Part shown: positions 1-8,144 of the stretch, piece by piece
How the letters are laid out: each line of letters opens with the position of its first letter
How positions within the stretch are numbered: the stretch's first letter is position 1
DNA from: SZUA-36 sp963801195
GTDB taxonomy: Bacteria; Pseudomonadota; Gammaproteobacteria; Xanthomonadales; SZUA-36
DNA length: 64,000 nucleotides
NCBI GenBank assembly: GCA_963801195.1
Contig: CAWDDX010000007.1
Coordinates: 248,001 to 312,000, forward strand
Direction: 5' to 3'
Notes under the pieces: generated by a model
The model's database searches: none
Told to the model about the DNA's origin: nothing
The model's input: only the letters and a program-made list of their open reading frames with translations
Made by a program: the position numbers and the translations under genes

Positions 1-2
1 AC

Positions 3-455
3 TACCTGCGTGCGACCCGTGAAATGGAACAGGCGATGGGCCGCCGTCCCGCAGTCGATGAGGTCGCAAACAAGCTCGACAAGCCCAGTAGCACTTTGTA
101 TGCACTGTTCGGATTTAATGAACCAACCTCGTCCACCGATAGTTCATCGGCCAACGGCAGTTCGATTCTGGAGTCGATTGCGGATGAACAATGCCGCAAT
201 CCGGAAAATGAATACGCCGAGAAGGCCGCTGGTGAACTGCTGGGGCATTGGCTGGATTTACTGCCCGTCCAGCAGCGTATCGTGGTTGAGCACCGATTTG
301 GTTTGCACGGTCAGGGTCGCCGGACGCTCGAAGAAGTCGGTGAACTGCTAGGTGTGACCAGGGAGAGAGTACGCCAGGTTCAACTCGCCGCATTGGCAAA
401 ACTGCGGGAAATATCAAAACGCGAAGGCGTAATGGAAACTCCGTTTATAGAGTAA
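3..455 (+). CDS. rpoS: RNA polymerase sigma factor RpoS, 3' part only
   Basis: The frame is open from the window edge, so the N-terminus (regions 1 and 2) is missing. The visible 150 residues begin in region 3 (YLRATREMEQAMGRRP, followed by an LDKP motif) and include a full region 4, where LEEVGELLGVTRERVRQV is the helix-turn-helix that contacts the -35 element. The LDKP and ADEQ segments resemble RpoS more than RpoD. RpoS directs RNA polymerase to stationary-phase and general stress promoters. The last 11 bases overlap the end of the convergent minus-strand gene. The RpoS rather than other sigma-70 assignment rests on this partial sequence. Confidence 0.8.
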   Translation, partial: YLRATREMEQAMGRRPAVDEVANKLDKPSSTLYALFGFNEPTSSTDSSSANGSSILESIADEQCRNPENEYAEKAAGELLGHWLDLLPVQQRIVVEHRFGLHGQGRRTLEEVGELLGVTRERVRQVQLAALAKLREISKREGVMETPFIE

Positions 456-822
456 GGGGTAACAAGGCGGCAACCACCTGTCGTCCTTCGGTCGCCAGGA
501 CATTAAACGTACGGCAGGCAGCGTCCGTTGTCATGACCTCGAAACCAACGTTACGCCGGTAGAAGTGGACCTGGGTAGCGGGTGGTAAAAAGACCTGCTT
601 CTTTCCCGTGCCGATCAAGATCACCTCCGGCTCAAGTTCGAAAACCGCTTGCAAACTTGCTTCGTCAATATCGTCAACGGATTCCACATTCCATTCCGGA
701 ACAATGCGCTGACCCGAAATGATGAAAGGCCGGCTGAATAGTTCCTGGTCAACACGTATACCTTTCTCGCTGACAGAACGTATAAAAAACTGATTTTGCG
801 GTATCTCCAGATTGAACTCCAC
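445..822 (-). CDS. Mth938/Xcc1710-like domain protein (DUF498)
   Basis: A 125-residue protein starting at GTG with GAGGAG about 10 bases upstream. It matches the small DUF498/Mth938-like fold family: a central VFELEPEVILIGTGKK strand-turn followed by a segment starting FEVMTTDAACRTFNVL, ending with an EGRQVVAALLPL strand. The family is compact and single-domain; its biochemical role is unknown in bacteria, although the human relative NDUFAF3 helps assemble respiratory complex I. No signal peptide or membrane segment is present. It converges on rpoS with an 11-base overlap and lies downstream of yhbY on the same strand, 62 bases away. Confidence 0.85.
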   Translation of the reverse strand: MEFNLEIPQNQFFIRSVSEKGIRVDQELFSRPFIISGQRIVPEWNVESVDDIDEASLQAVFELEPEVILIGTGKKQVFLPPATQVHFYRRNVGFEVMTTDAACRTFNVLATEGRQVVAALLPLTL

Positions 823-884
823 GCGCCCTGTGCTCCTCTATTCCGGTATGGCTTGTTCAGTGGATGTCGTTTTTCATGATGTGT

Positions 885-1175
885 CTAAGTTAAACTGATA
901 ACCGGCTTTTCCGGATGTCTTTTATAAAAACATGCAACCTGGCCGATGGACTGCACCAGTTCGGCCTTGCATCGGTTGGCGATACTGAGTGACCATGCCT
1001 TGCGAACTTCCCGGTCACCCCTGAGTTTGACCTTGATGAGTTCGTGGTCATTCAAAGCGCGTTCGATCTCGGCGACGACCGATTCGCTCAGGCCTTTATC
1101 AGCGACGATTACGATCGGATTCAGTTGATGGGCCTGACCACGCAAATTCTTTTTTTGCGCTGCGGTTAATGGCAT
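885..1175 (-). CDS. yhbY: CRM-domain ribosome assembly RNA-binding protein YhbY
   Basis: A 96-residue protein, the usual YhbY length (97 in E. coli), made of one CRS1/YhbY (CRM) domain. It opens MPLTAAQKKNLRGQAHQLNP and carries the GLSESVVAEIERAL helix and a basic ELIKVKLRGDREVR stretch typical of RNA binding. YhbY associates with pre-50S particles. I chose the internal ATG because it aligns with the family N-terminus and has AGGAAC seven bases upstream; the frame stays open 17 codons further but that extension is not conserved. It is divergent from rlmE, the classic yhbY/rlmE arrangement of gammaproteobacteria, with 174 bases between the starts. Confidence 0.92.
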   Translation of the reverse strand: MPLTAAQKKNLRGQAHQLNPIVIVADKGLSESVVAEIERALNDHELIKVKLRGDREVRKAWSLSIANRCKAELVQSIGQVACFYKRHPEKPVISLT

Positions 1176-1349
1176 TGGGTTGTTCCTGTTGTGGCAAACT
1201 CTCATTTTAACACCCCGGGAAGGCAAATGTGGTCAGCGATGAGCGCCAAAAGAAACTTGAAAAGCTGAAATTGAATATTGAAGGCATTGCTCTGGAACTT
1301 TACGCTGACCCCCTCTATCCTGATCTGGTGTAATACCGGAAACCGAGTC

Positions 1350-1973
1350 ATGGCAAAAAGTAAAAGCAGCCGCCGATGGCTGGCGGAACACTTTGACGAT
1401 CAATATGTCAAGCAGGCCCAGCAACAGGGCCTGCGTTCGAGGGCGGCGTTCAAGCTGATGGAACTGGACGACAAATATCACCTGCTGCGCAAAGGCATGC
1501 GGGTGGTAGACCTTGGCTCAGCGCCCGGTAGTTGGACCCAGGTCGTGCAAAAAGCGCTGGGGGAAAGCGGGCAGATCATCGCCCTGGACATCCTGCCGAT
1601 GGATCCATTGGAAAACGTTTTGTTTATCCAGGGTGATTTCACGGAAGACAAACCTTTGGCACTGTTGGAAGAAGCGTTAAACGGCCAGTATGCTGATCTT
1701 GTTTTGTCGGACATGGCACCCAATATGAGTGGGATGGGGGCGGTCGATCAACCGCGTGCGATGTACCTGGCTGAACTCGCGCTCGCCTTTGTAGAGAAAT
1801 GGTTAGAGCCTGGCGGCAATTTCGTGGTCAAGGTTTTTCACGGTGAAGGATTTGACGATTTTGTAAAGAAGATCCGGTCTCTATTTGAGAAGGTGCAAGT
1901 CAAAAAGCCCGCGGCTTCGAGACCACGGAGCAGGGAAGTTTATATACTGGGGCACCGTCGCAAGCTACAATGA
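1350..1973 (+). CDS. rlmE: 23S rRNA (uridine(2552)-2'-O)-methyltransferase RlmE
   Basis: A 207-residue SAM-dependent methyltransferase (E. coli RlmE is 209) that methylates the ribose of U2552 in the 23S A-loop, a late step in 50S assembly. The SAM site is DLGSAPGSW (residues 54-62) and the K-D-K-E catalytic set is visible as K35, D121, K161 and E196. The ATG was chosen because MAKSKSSRRWL matches the family start; the frame is open 24 codons upstream with no conserved sequence. ftsH follows 58 bases after the stop, as in many relatives. Confidence 0.96.
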   Translation: MAKSKSSRRWLAEHFDDQYVKQAQQQGLRSRAAFKLMELDDKYHLLRKGMRVVDLGSAPGSWTQVVQKALGESGQIIALDILPMDPLENVLFIQGDFTEDKPLALLEEALNGQYADLVLSDMAPNMSGMGAVDQPRAMYLAELALAFVEKWLEPGGNFVVKVFHGEGFDDFVKKIRSLFEKVQVKKPAASRPRSREVYILGHRRKLQ

Positions 1974-2031
1974 ACAGACATATTCAACCACAAAAGGCGT
2001 TAGCGGTTTTTTTGTTAGTGAGGATAAACGA

Positions 2032-3975
2032 TTGAATGATATGTTAAAGAATGTGATTACCTGGGGCATCATCCTGTTGGTGCTGATGTCCATTTTCAAT
2101 CACTATGGAAATGTCGGCTCCACCCCCGATGAACTCACCTATTCCGATTTTCTCGACGATGTGCGCAATGGCACCGTGGCTGAAGTGACGATCAGCAGCA
2201 CGCCGGAAGGTAATACCATCCAGGGCCGCGATGTCAACGGCAAGGACTTCCGTACATTCGGCATGCCGGATGCGCGGTTGGTGGATGACCTGGTTGAACA
2301 CAATGTAGAAATCTCCGCCGAACCACCCAAACAACGTTCGGTTATTCTCGACCTGTTGATCAATATCATTCCGGTCCTGCTGCTGGTAGGTCTGTGGGTA
2401 TATTTCATGCGCCAGATGCAGGGTGGCGGCGGCGGCCGTGGTGCCATGTCGTTTGGCAAGAGCAAGGCGAAGCTGCAGGGTGAAGACCAGATCAAGGTTA
2501 CCTTCGCTGATGTGGCGGGTGTTGAAGAGGCCAAGGAAGAAGTTGCGGAACTGGTGGAGTTCCTGCGTAATCCGGGTAAATTTCAGAAACTGGGTGGCCA
2601 CATACCGCGTGGCGTATTGATGCTCGGTTCGCCGGGAACCGGCAAAACCCTGTTGGCGCGCGCCATCGCAGGTGAGGCCAAGGTGCCGTTCTTTTCAATA
2701 TCCGGTTCCGATTTCGTCGAGATGTTTGTCGGTGTGGGCGCTTCCCGTGTACGCGACATGTTCGACCAGGCCAAGAAGCACGCACCCTGTATTATCTTTA
2801 TCGATGAAATCGATGCGGTTGGACGCCACCGTGGCGCCGGCCTGGGCGGCGGGCACGATGAACGTGAACAGACCTTGAACCAGTTGCTGGTTGAAATGGA
2901 CGGGTTTGAAGGTGGCGAGGGTGTGATCGTTATCGCTGCGACCAACCGGCCCGATGTGCTTGATCCGGCCTTGTTACGGCCAGGACGCTTTGACCGTCAG
3001 GTGGTCGTGCCATTGCCGGATATCCGCGGTCGTGAAGCCATCCTGAAAGTGCACATGCGTAAGGTGCCGCTGGGCGATGATGTTAAACCGCGCGATATTG
3101 CCCGCGGAACACCCGGTTTCTCGGGTGCCGACCTCGCCAACCTCGTTAACGAAGCCGCGCTGTTTGCCGCAAGGGAAGCAGCCAAAACCGTTCTCATGGA
3201 CCACTTCGAAAGGGCCAAGGACAAGATCATGATGGGTGCCGAACGGCGTTCTATGGTCATGTCGGAGAAAGAGAAGAAACTGACCGCCTACCACGAAGCG
3301 GGTCATGCCATCGTCGGGCGCCTGGTCCCGGAACACGATCCGGTTTACAAGGTCACCATAATTCCACGTGGCCGGGCGCTTGGCGTGACCATGTTCCTGC
3401 CCGAGCAGGACAAGTACAGCATTTCACGTAAACAACTGGATAGCCAGATGGCCAGTTTATTTGGCGGACGCGTGGCCGAGGAACTGGTTTTCGGAGTTGA
3501 GAACGTTACCACCGGCGCATCTAACGATATTGAGCGTTCCACCCTGATTGCCCGCAACATCGTGACCCGTTGGGGTTTGACCGAGGCGTTGGGGCCATTG
3601 ACCTATGCCGAGGATGACGAAGAGGTTTTCCTGGGTCGGTCCGTCACCCAGCACAAGCATGTCTCCGATGAGACTGCACGCAAGATCGACATTGAAATAC
3701 GTACGATCGTTGATGCCGCGCACCGGAAGGCAAAGGAACTGCTGGTTGCCAACCGGGATAAGCTGGAATTGATGGCCGATGCGCTGATTAAATATGAAAC
3801 CATCGGCGCGGAACAGATCAACCAGATCATGCACGGCAAGGTTCCGGAACCACCTGCAGGCTGGGACGATCCCGGTTCCGACGGCGATAACAAGAAGCGG
3901 GCAGATTCGGTCGACGATTCTACGGAAGATAGCGATGACAGCCCTTCTATCGGAGACACGGCCGAGCAGCACTAG
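2032..3975 (+). CDS. ftsH: ATP-dependent zinc metalloprotease FtsH
   Basis: Inner-membrane AAA+ protease that degrades misassembled membrane proteins and regulators such as LpxC and sigma-32. Order: TM1 (NVITWGIILLVLMSIF), short periplasmic domain, TM2 (IIPVLLLVGLWVYFM), AAA module with Walker A GSPGTGKT, Walker B CIIFIDEIDA and second region of homology, then the zinc site HEAGH and an acidic C-terminal tail. Start choice: TTG at 2032 gives MNDMLKN, matching the MNDMAKN start of pseudomonad FtsH, and sits 7 bases after GTGAGGA; ATG at 2041 would be 16 bases away. Length is 647 residues. A terminator follows directly. Confidence 0.96.
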   Translation: MNDMLKNVITWGIILLVLMSIFNHYGNVGSTPDELTYSDFLDDVRNGTVAEVTISSTPEGNTIQGRDVNGKDFRTFGMPDARLVDDLVEHNVEISAEPPKQRSVILDLLINIIPVLLLVGLWVYFMRQMQGGGGGRGAMSFGKSKAKLQGEDQIKVTFADVAGVEEAKEEVAELVEFLRNPGKFQKLGGHIPRGVLMLGSPGTGKTLLARAIAGEAKVPFFSISGSDFVEMFVGVGASRVRDMFDQAKKHAPCIIFIDEIDAVGRHRGAGLGGGHDEREQTLNQLLVEMDGFEGGEGVIVIAATNRPDVLDPALLRPGRFDRQVVVPLPDIRGREAILKVHMRKVPLGDDVKPRDIARGTPGFSGADLANLVNEAALFAAREAAKTVLMDHFERAKDKIMMGAERRSMVMSEKEKKLTAYHEAGHAIVGRLVPEHDPVYKVTIIPRGRALGVTMFLPEQDKYSISRKQLDSQMASLFGGRVAEELVFGVENVTTGASNDIERSTLIARNIVTRWGLTEALGPLTYAEDDEEVFLGRSVTQHKHVSDETARKIDIEIRTIVDAAHRKAKELLVANRDKLELMADALIKYETIGAEQINQIMHGKVPEPPAGWDDPGSDGDNKKRADSVDDSTEDSDDSPSIGDTAEQH

Positions 3976-4010
3976 CAGCCTGATACCGGTGAATTTTTGG
4001 TCAACTCAAG

Positions 4011-4037
4011 ACAGCGCTGTTCCGGCGCTGTTTTTTT
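4011..4037 (+). terminator. Rho-independent terminator after ftsH
   Basis: A perfect 7-bp stem (ACAGCGC with GCGCTGT), 7-base loop, then seven T. It lies between ftsH and folP, so folP-glmM probably has some transcription start of its own or depends on readthrough. Confidence 0.8.
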
Positions 4038-4048
4038 GAGCGTAGCGT

Positions 4049-4921
4049 ATGACCGCAGACGTACCCGCAGCGTCAGAATCATCCGCCCGCATACTCGACT
4101 GTGCCGGACGGAAGCTCATCCTGGACAGTCCCAGGATCATGGGTGTGCTCAACCTGACGCCGGATTCTTTCTCCGATGGCGGACAATGGTTGGGAAAAAG
4201 CGCCGCGGTTGAACACGCCCTTGTCATGCAGGCGTCCGGTGCGGATATCATTGACGTAGGTGGTGAATCGACCCGGCCGGGTGCCCGGGTGGTCACCACG
4301 CAGCAGGAACTGGACCGCGTCATCCCGGTCATCGAAACCCTGGCCCCATTGCTTTCAGTGCCGTTATCCATAGACACGGGTAAGCCCGAGGTCATGCGCG
4401 CGGCGGTGGCCGCAGGCGCGGGCATGATCAACGACGTCTTCGCGCTGCGCCAGGATGGTGCGTTGCAGGCCGCCGCGGAACTGGGTGTGCCGGTGTGCCT
4501 GATGCACATGCTGGGCAATCCGCGTGTGATGCAGAATGAACCCGTTTATGAAGATGTGGCGGGTGAGGTCGCGGCTTTTTTGCTGGAACGTGCGGCATTG
4601 TGTGAAAGCAATGGAGTGGCAAGGCGAAATATCGTGCTGGACCCGGGATTTGGCTTTGGTAAGACCCTGCAACAGAACATCGATTTGTTTCACGCCCTGC
4701 CGGAATTCTGCGCCACCGGCTACCCGTTGCTGGTTGGGGTATCCCGAAAGTCAATGCTTGGGCAACTCACCGGCAGGGATGTCCCCGACCGGGTTGCAGG
4801 TTCAGTCACGGCTGCCGTACTCGCGTTTCAAATGGGTGCAGCAATTGTCAGGGTGCATGACGTGGCCGAAACCCGCGATGCGTACAAGGTGGCGACTGCA
4901 CTTTGGCGGGGTTGGGCGTAA
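4049..4921 (+). CDS. folP: Dihydropteroate synthase
   Basis: Joins para-aminobenzoate to 6-hydroxymethyl-7,8-dihydropterin diphosphate to give dihydropteroate in folate synthesis; this is the sulfonamide target. The 290-residue protein is a TIM barrel with the two family signatures: MGVLNLTPDSFSDGG near residue 31, and DIIDVGGESTRPGA near residue 70 (pterin and pAB loops). A segment beginning GFGFGKTLQQNIDL and the later VGVSRKSML loop carry further substrate contacts. The terminator just upstream and an 11-base gap to glmM suggest a folP-glmM pair, the usual gammaproteobacterial arrangement. No strong Shine-Dalgarno is visible; GAGCG precedes the ATG. Confidence 0.95.
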   Translation: MTADVPAASESSARILDCAGRKLILDSPRIMGVLNLTPDSFSDGGQWLGKSAAVEHALVMQASGADIIDVGGESTRPGARVVTTQQELDRVIPVIETLAPLLSVPLSIDTGKPEVMRAAVAAGAGMINDVFALRQDGALQAAAELGVPVCLMHMLGNPRVMQNEPVYEDVAGEVAAFLLERAALCESNGVARRNIVLDPGFGFGKTLQQNIDLFHALPEFCATGYPLLVGVSRKSMLGQLTGRDVPDRVAGSVTAAVLAFQMGAAIVRVHDVAETRDAYKVATALWRGWA

Positions 4922-4931
4922 AATGCCGGTC

Positions 4932-6275
4932 ATGAAAAACAAATATTTTGGTACGGACGGAATACGGGGCCGGGTGGGTGAGCCACCCGTTACTGCGGAT
5001 TTCATGTTGCGCCTGGGGCGCGCTGCGGGCAAGGTACTGGCCGACGGCGAAGCGCGCTCGGTCGTTATCGGCAAGGACACGCGTATTTCCGGGTATATGT
5101 TCGAATCGGCGCTGGAGGCGGGCCTGGCTGCCGCAGGTGCAAATGTGGCCCTGCTCGGACCGATGCCAACACCGGCCATTGCTTATCTGACAAGGACAAT
5201 GCACACCTGTGCGGGAATCGTGATCAGCGCTTCGCATAATCCGTTCTACGATAACGGCATTAAGTTTTTTTCTGCCTATGGAGAAAAACTGCCGGATGAG
5301 ATCGAGCGCGCCATTGAAGTTGAACTCGAAAAACCGTTCTCGACCGTCGCATCTGAAAAGATGGGTAAAGCCACCCGCATCGAGGATGCTGCAGGCCGTT
5401 ATATCGAATTTTGCAAAGGCACCATACCCTTTGAAATATCATTGCGCGGCCTGAAGATTGTCGTCGACTGCGCCAATGGCGCGACCTACCGTGTGGCGCC
5501 TGCCGTTTTTGAAGAACTGGGCGCGGAAGTCATCACCGTGGGTGTCGAGCCAAACGGCTTGAATATCAATGAGAATTGCGGATCCACCTACCCTGAATTT
5601 GTCAGGCAGTCAGTGCTTCAGCACGGGGCGGACGTCGGCATAGCCCTCGATGGTGACGGGGACCGGGTGGTCATGGTGGACGCCATGGGAGAAATCGTCA
5701 ACGGCGATGAATTGCTTTACATCCTCGCCACGGCGCGTCAGGACAAGGGTCTGCTGCACGGTGGTGTAATCGGTACGGTGATGAGCAATTTTGGCCTGGA
5801 ACTGGCATTGAGAAGACGCAATATTCCGTTCATACGCTCGCCCGTAGGCGATCGTCACGTGCATAAGGCCCTGGTCAATAATGGCTGGACACTGGGCGGG
5901 GAAGCATCCGGCCATCTGTTGTGCCTGGACAGGACCAGTACCGGTGATGGTATTGTCAGTGCCTTGCAAGTGCTGGAGGTGATGGTCAGCGAGGGTAAGG
6001 GCCTGGCTGAATTGGCGTCAGGTGTGCAAAAACTCCCCCAGGTCATGATCAATGTGCCGGTCAACGGTGAAGTTTTGGGTCTCGAGAACTCCGCAACGAT
6101 CAATGACGCTGTCCGCTCGATAAAAGATCAATTGGGGGACACCGGCAGGGTCATATTACGTCCGTCGGGCACCGAGCCTCTCGTGCGTGTAACGCTCGAA
6201 GGCACGAATGAGTACCAGGTCAGACAACTCGCCACTGAGCTGGCTGAACTGGTTCGCACCGAACTGGGGGGCTGA
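4932..6275 (+). CDS. glmM: Phosphoglucosamine mutase
   Basis: Interconverts glucosamine-6-phosphate and glucosamine-1-phosphate for UDP-GlcNAc, feeding peptidoglycan and lipopolysaccharide. 447 residues (E. coli 445). Motifs: start KYFGTDGIRG, phospho-serine loop ISASHNP (Ser101), metal site DGDGDR, sugar loop GEASGH, and phosphate loop RPSGTEP near the C-terminus. Another in-frame ATG at 4923 would add three residues (MPV); I chose 4932 because it aligns with the family N-terminus, but the choice is not certain as neither has a good ribosome site. Confidence 0.95.
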   Translation: MKNKYFGTDGIRGRVGEPPVTADFMLRLGRAAGKVLADGEARSVVIGKDTRISGYMFESALEAGLAAAGANVALLGPMPTPAIAYLTRTMHTCAGIVISASHNPFYDNGIKFFSAYGEKLPDEIERAIEVELEKPFSTVASEKMGKATRIEDAAGRYIEFCKGTIPFEISLRGLKIVVDCANGATYRVAPAVFEELGAEVITVGVEPNGLNINENCGSTYPEFVRQSVLQHGADVGIALDGDGDRVVMVDAMGEIVNGDELLYILATARQDKGLLHGGVIGTVMSNFGLELALRRRNIPFIRSPVGDRHVHKALVNNGWTLGGEASGHLLCLDRTSTGDGIVSALQVLEVMVSEGKGLAELASGVQKLPQVMINVPVNGEVLGLENSATINDAVRSIKDQLGDTGRVILRPSGTEPLVRVTLEGTNEYQVRQLATELAELVRTELGG

Positions 6276-6502
6276 GTTTTCAGTACCGGCCCCTCCCCGC
6301 CATTTTTGCGATCAACAGACCTGCTACAGCGTCATTAAACCGTGTGCCAACCCGACGTTCTGCGATTTGTCCATGCGTCTTTCGACAGGCTTGAACTGCC
6401 TCGGGAACGCACTATCACGAACACTCTCAAATGTCTATTGACCTGCATCAATTAAGCCCGAGATAAGCTGCGAAACTTGGTTTTTCGGGAGTGCCTGACC
6501 CT

Positions 6503-6508
6503 TATAAT
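6503..6508 (+). promoter_or_regulatory. Predicted -10 element of the gdhA promoter
   Basis: A consensus TATAAT 35 bases ahead of the gdhA ATG, giving an expected transcript leader near 30 bases that contains the AGGAG ribosome site. The -35 is weak (TTGGTT at 6477 with a 20-base spacer), which suggests activator dependence or moderate strength. The preceding glmM-gdhA gap holds no gene I can support. Confidence 0.45.
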
Positions 6509-6543
6509 ACGAACAGGTTCAACTGGTACCCAAGGAGACAAAA

Positions 6544-7887
6544 ATGAACCAGTATCTCAACTCTGTTATGGCCACAGTCAGGGCTAAAAACCGCGGTGAA
6601 GACGAGTTCCTCCAGGCAGTCGAAGAAGTCCTGGATTCACTCACCCCTGTGCTTGAAAAACACCCCGAATTTGTTGAAGCAAAGATTGTCGAGCGCATCG
6701 TAGAACCCGAACGGATGATTGTTTTCCGTGTTCCCTGGTTCGATGATGCCGGCAATGTCCAGGTCAACCGGGGTTTTCGCGTGGAATTCAACAGTGCCAT
6801 CGGCCCCTACAAGGGCGGGCTGCGTTTCCATCCCAGCGTCAACCAGGGGATACTGAAGTTCCTGGGGTTTGAACAGGTTTTCAAGAACAGCCTGACCACG
6901 TTGCCCATGGGTGGCGGTAAAGGTGGTTCCGATTTCGATCCCAAGGGTAAATCAGACAATGAAGTCATGCGTTTTTGCCAAAGTTTCATGACCGAACTGT
7001 CCCGCCATATTGGTCCCAATACCGATGTTCCGGCAGGTGATATCGGTGTTGGTGGCCGCGAGATCGGATACCTGTTCGGGCAATACAAACGTTGCCGCAA
7101 CGCCTTTGAGGGTGTTCTGACGGGCAAGAGCCTCAACTGGGGTGGCAGTTTGATCCGGCCGGAAGCGACCGGATACGGCACAGTCTATTTCGCCAAGGAA
7201 ATGCTCACTACCATCGGCAGATCCATCGAAGGCCTCCGGGTCGCAGTTTCGGGGTCCGGCAACGTCGCCCAATACGCGACCGAAAAGGTGAACGAACTCG
7301 GTGGTAAGGTGGTCACGCTGTCCGATTCCAGCGGATACATCGTCGACGAGGCAGGTATTACGAAAGACAAACTCGAATACGTCTTTGCGCTCAAAAATGC
7401 ACGCCGCGGCCGGATCAAAGAGTACGTGGATGAGTACCGGAGTGCGGTGTATCACGAAGGCACCGGTGTCTGGAATGTGCCGGTTGATGTGGCATTACCA
7501 TGCGCCACCCAGAATGAACTCAACGGCGATGACGCCGAAGTCCTGTTGAAAAACGGATGTATCTGCATCGCCGAAGGCGCGAACATGCCAAGTACCCCTG
7601 CAGCCGTGGATAAAATCCTGGCCGCAGGGATACTCTATGGTCCGGGTAAAGCAGCCAACGCCGGTGGTGTGGCGGTTTCGGGCCTGGAAATGTCCCAGAA
7701 CAGCATGCGTTTATCCTGGACCCGTGAAGAAGTGGACAAACGTCTCCACGACATCATGTGTTCGATCCACGACACGTGCAAACTCACGGCCGAGGAATTT
7801 GGTCAACCGGGGAATTATGTGCTCGGCGCCAATATCAGCGGTTTCCGCAAAATCGCAGACTCGATGATGGACCAGGGATTGGTCTGA
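6544..7887 (+). CDS. gdhA: NADP-specific glutamate dehydrogenase
   Basis: Reductive amination of 2-oxoglutarate with ammonium to glutamate; cytoplasmic homohexamer of the 450-residue subunit class. The 447 residues equal E. coli GdhA in length. The substrate site is clear: VNRGFRVEFNSAIGPYKGG, then LPMGGGKGGSDFDPKGKS with the catalytic lysine in GGGKGG, and the DVPAGDIGVGGREIG loop. The Rossmann motif GSGNVA follows. AGGAG lies seven bases before the ATG. It appears monocistronic, with its own promoter and a possible terminator. Close identity to the E. coli enzyme favours NADPH specificity and an assimilatory role. Confidence 0.95.
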   Translation: MNQYLNSVMATVRAKNRGEDEFLQAVEEVLDSLTPVLEKHPEFVEAKIVERIVEPERMIVFRVPWFDDAGNVQVNRGFRVEFNSAIGPYKGGLRFHPSVNQGILKFLGFEQVFKNSLTTLPMGGGKGGSDFDPKGKSDNEVMRFCQSFMTELSRHIGPNTDVPAGDIGVGGREIGYLFGQYKRCRNAFEGVLTGKSLNWGGSLIRPEATGYGTVYFAKEMLTTIGRSIEGLRVAVSGSGNVAQYATEKVNELGGKVVTLSDSSGYIVDEAGITKDKLEYVFALKNARRGRIKEYVDEYRSAVYHEGTGVWNVPVDVALPCATQNELNGDDAEVLLKNGCICIAEGANMPSTPAAVDKILAAGILYGPGKAANAGGVAVSGLEMSQNSMRLSWTREEVDKRLHDIMCSIHDTCKLTAEEFGQPGNYVLGANISGFRKIADSMMDQGLV

Positions 7888-7898
7888 TCAAACAGTCG

Positions 7899-7937
7899 GG
7901 GCCGGATATCCACCATGTGGCCGTCCGGCCCGGTTTT
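7899..7937 (+). terminator. Possible terminator after gdhA
   Basis: An 8-bp GC-rich stem (GGGCCGGA with TCCGGCCC), 17-base loop and only four T. It is well placed after gdhA but the loop is long and the U-run short, so termination may be partial. Confidence 0.35.
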
Positions 7938-8001
7938 ACCCGAGCGAACTTTGCCCGGAAATTTGCGCCGGGGTTCCGGACATCGTTGACAGACCCTGAT
8001 A

Positions 8002-8132
8002 CCTGTTAACACTATGTGGACAGCCATCGGCACCGGTCATTTTTTTGCAGGACAAGGCGCATTAAGCGTATTGTATCCGGGGTACATGAGCGAGAGTGCG
8101 GCACCGGGCATCTGCAAGGCGTTAACGGGCCC
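8002..8132 (+). repeat. Internally deleted copy of the 18.3-kb inverted-repeat element
   Basis: The left part follows the elements at 18279-18809: CCTGTTAACACTATG, then an identical block GGTCATTTTTTTGCAGGAC and its continuation, a degenerate copy of the central palindrome, and AGTGC. It then jumps to the right end (CCGGGCATC, then GTTAACGGGCCC). Relative to the full copies about 125 bases of the middle are missing. The octamer CCCTGATA occurs on both sides (7994-8001 and 8130-8137) and could be a target duplication, though its right copy overlaps the last bases of the terminal repeat. The element ends 12 bases before the next start codon. Confidence 0.75.
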
Positions 8133-8144
8133 TGATAAAATTGG

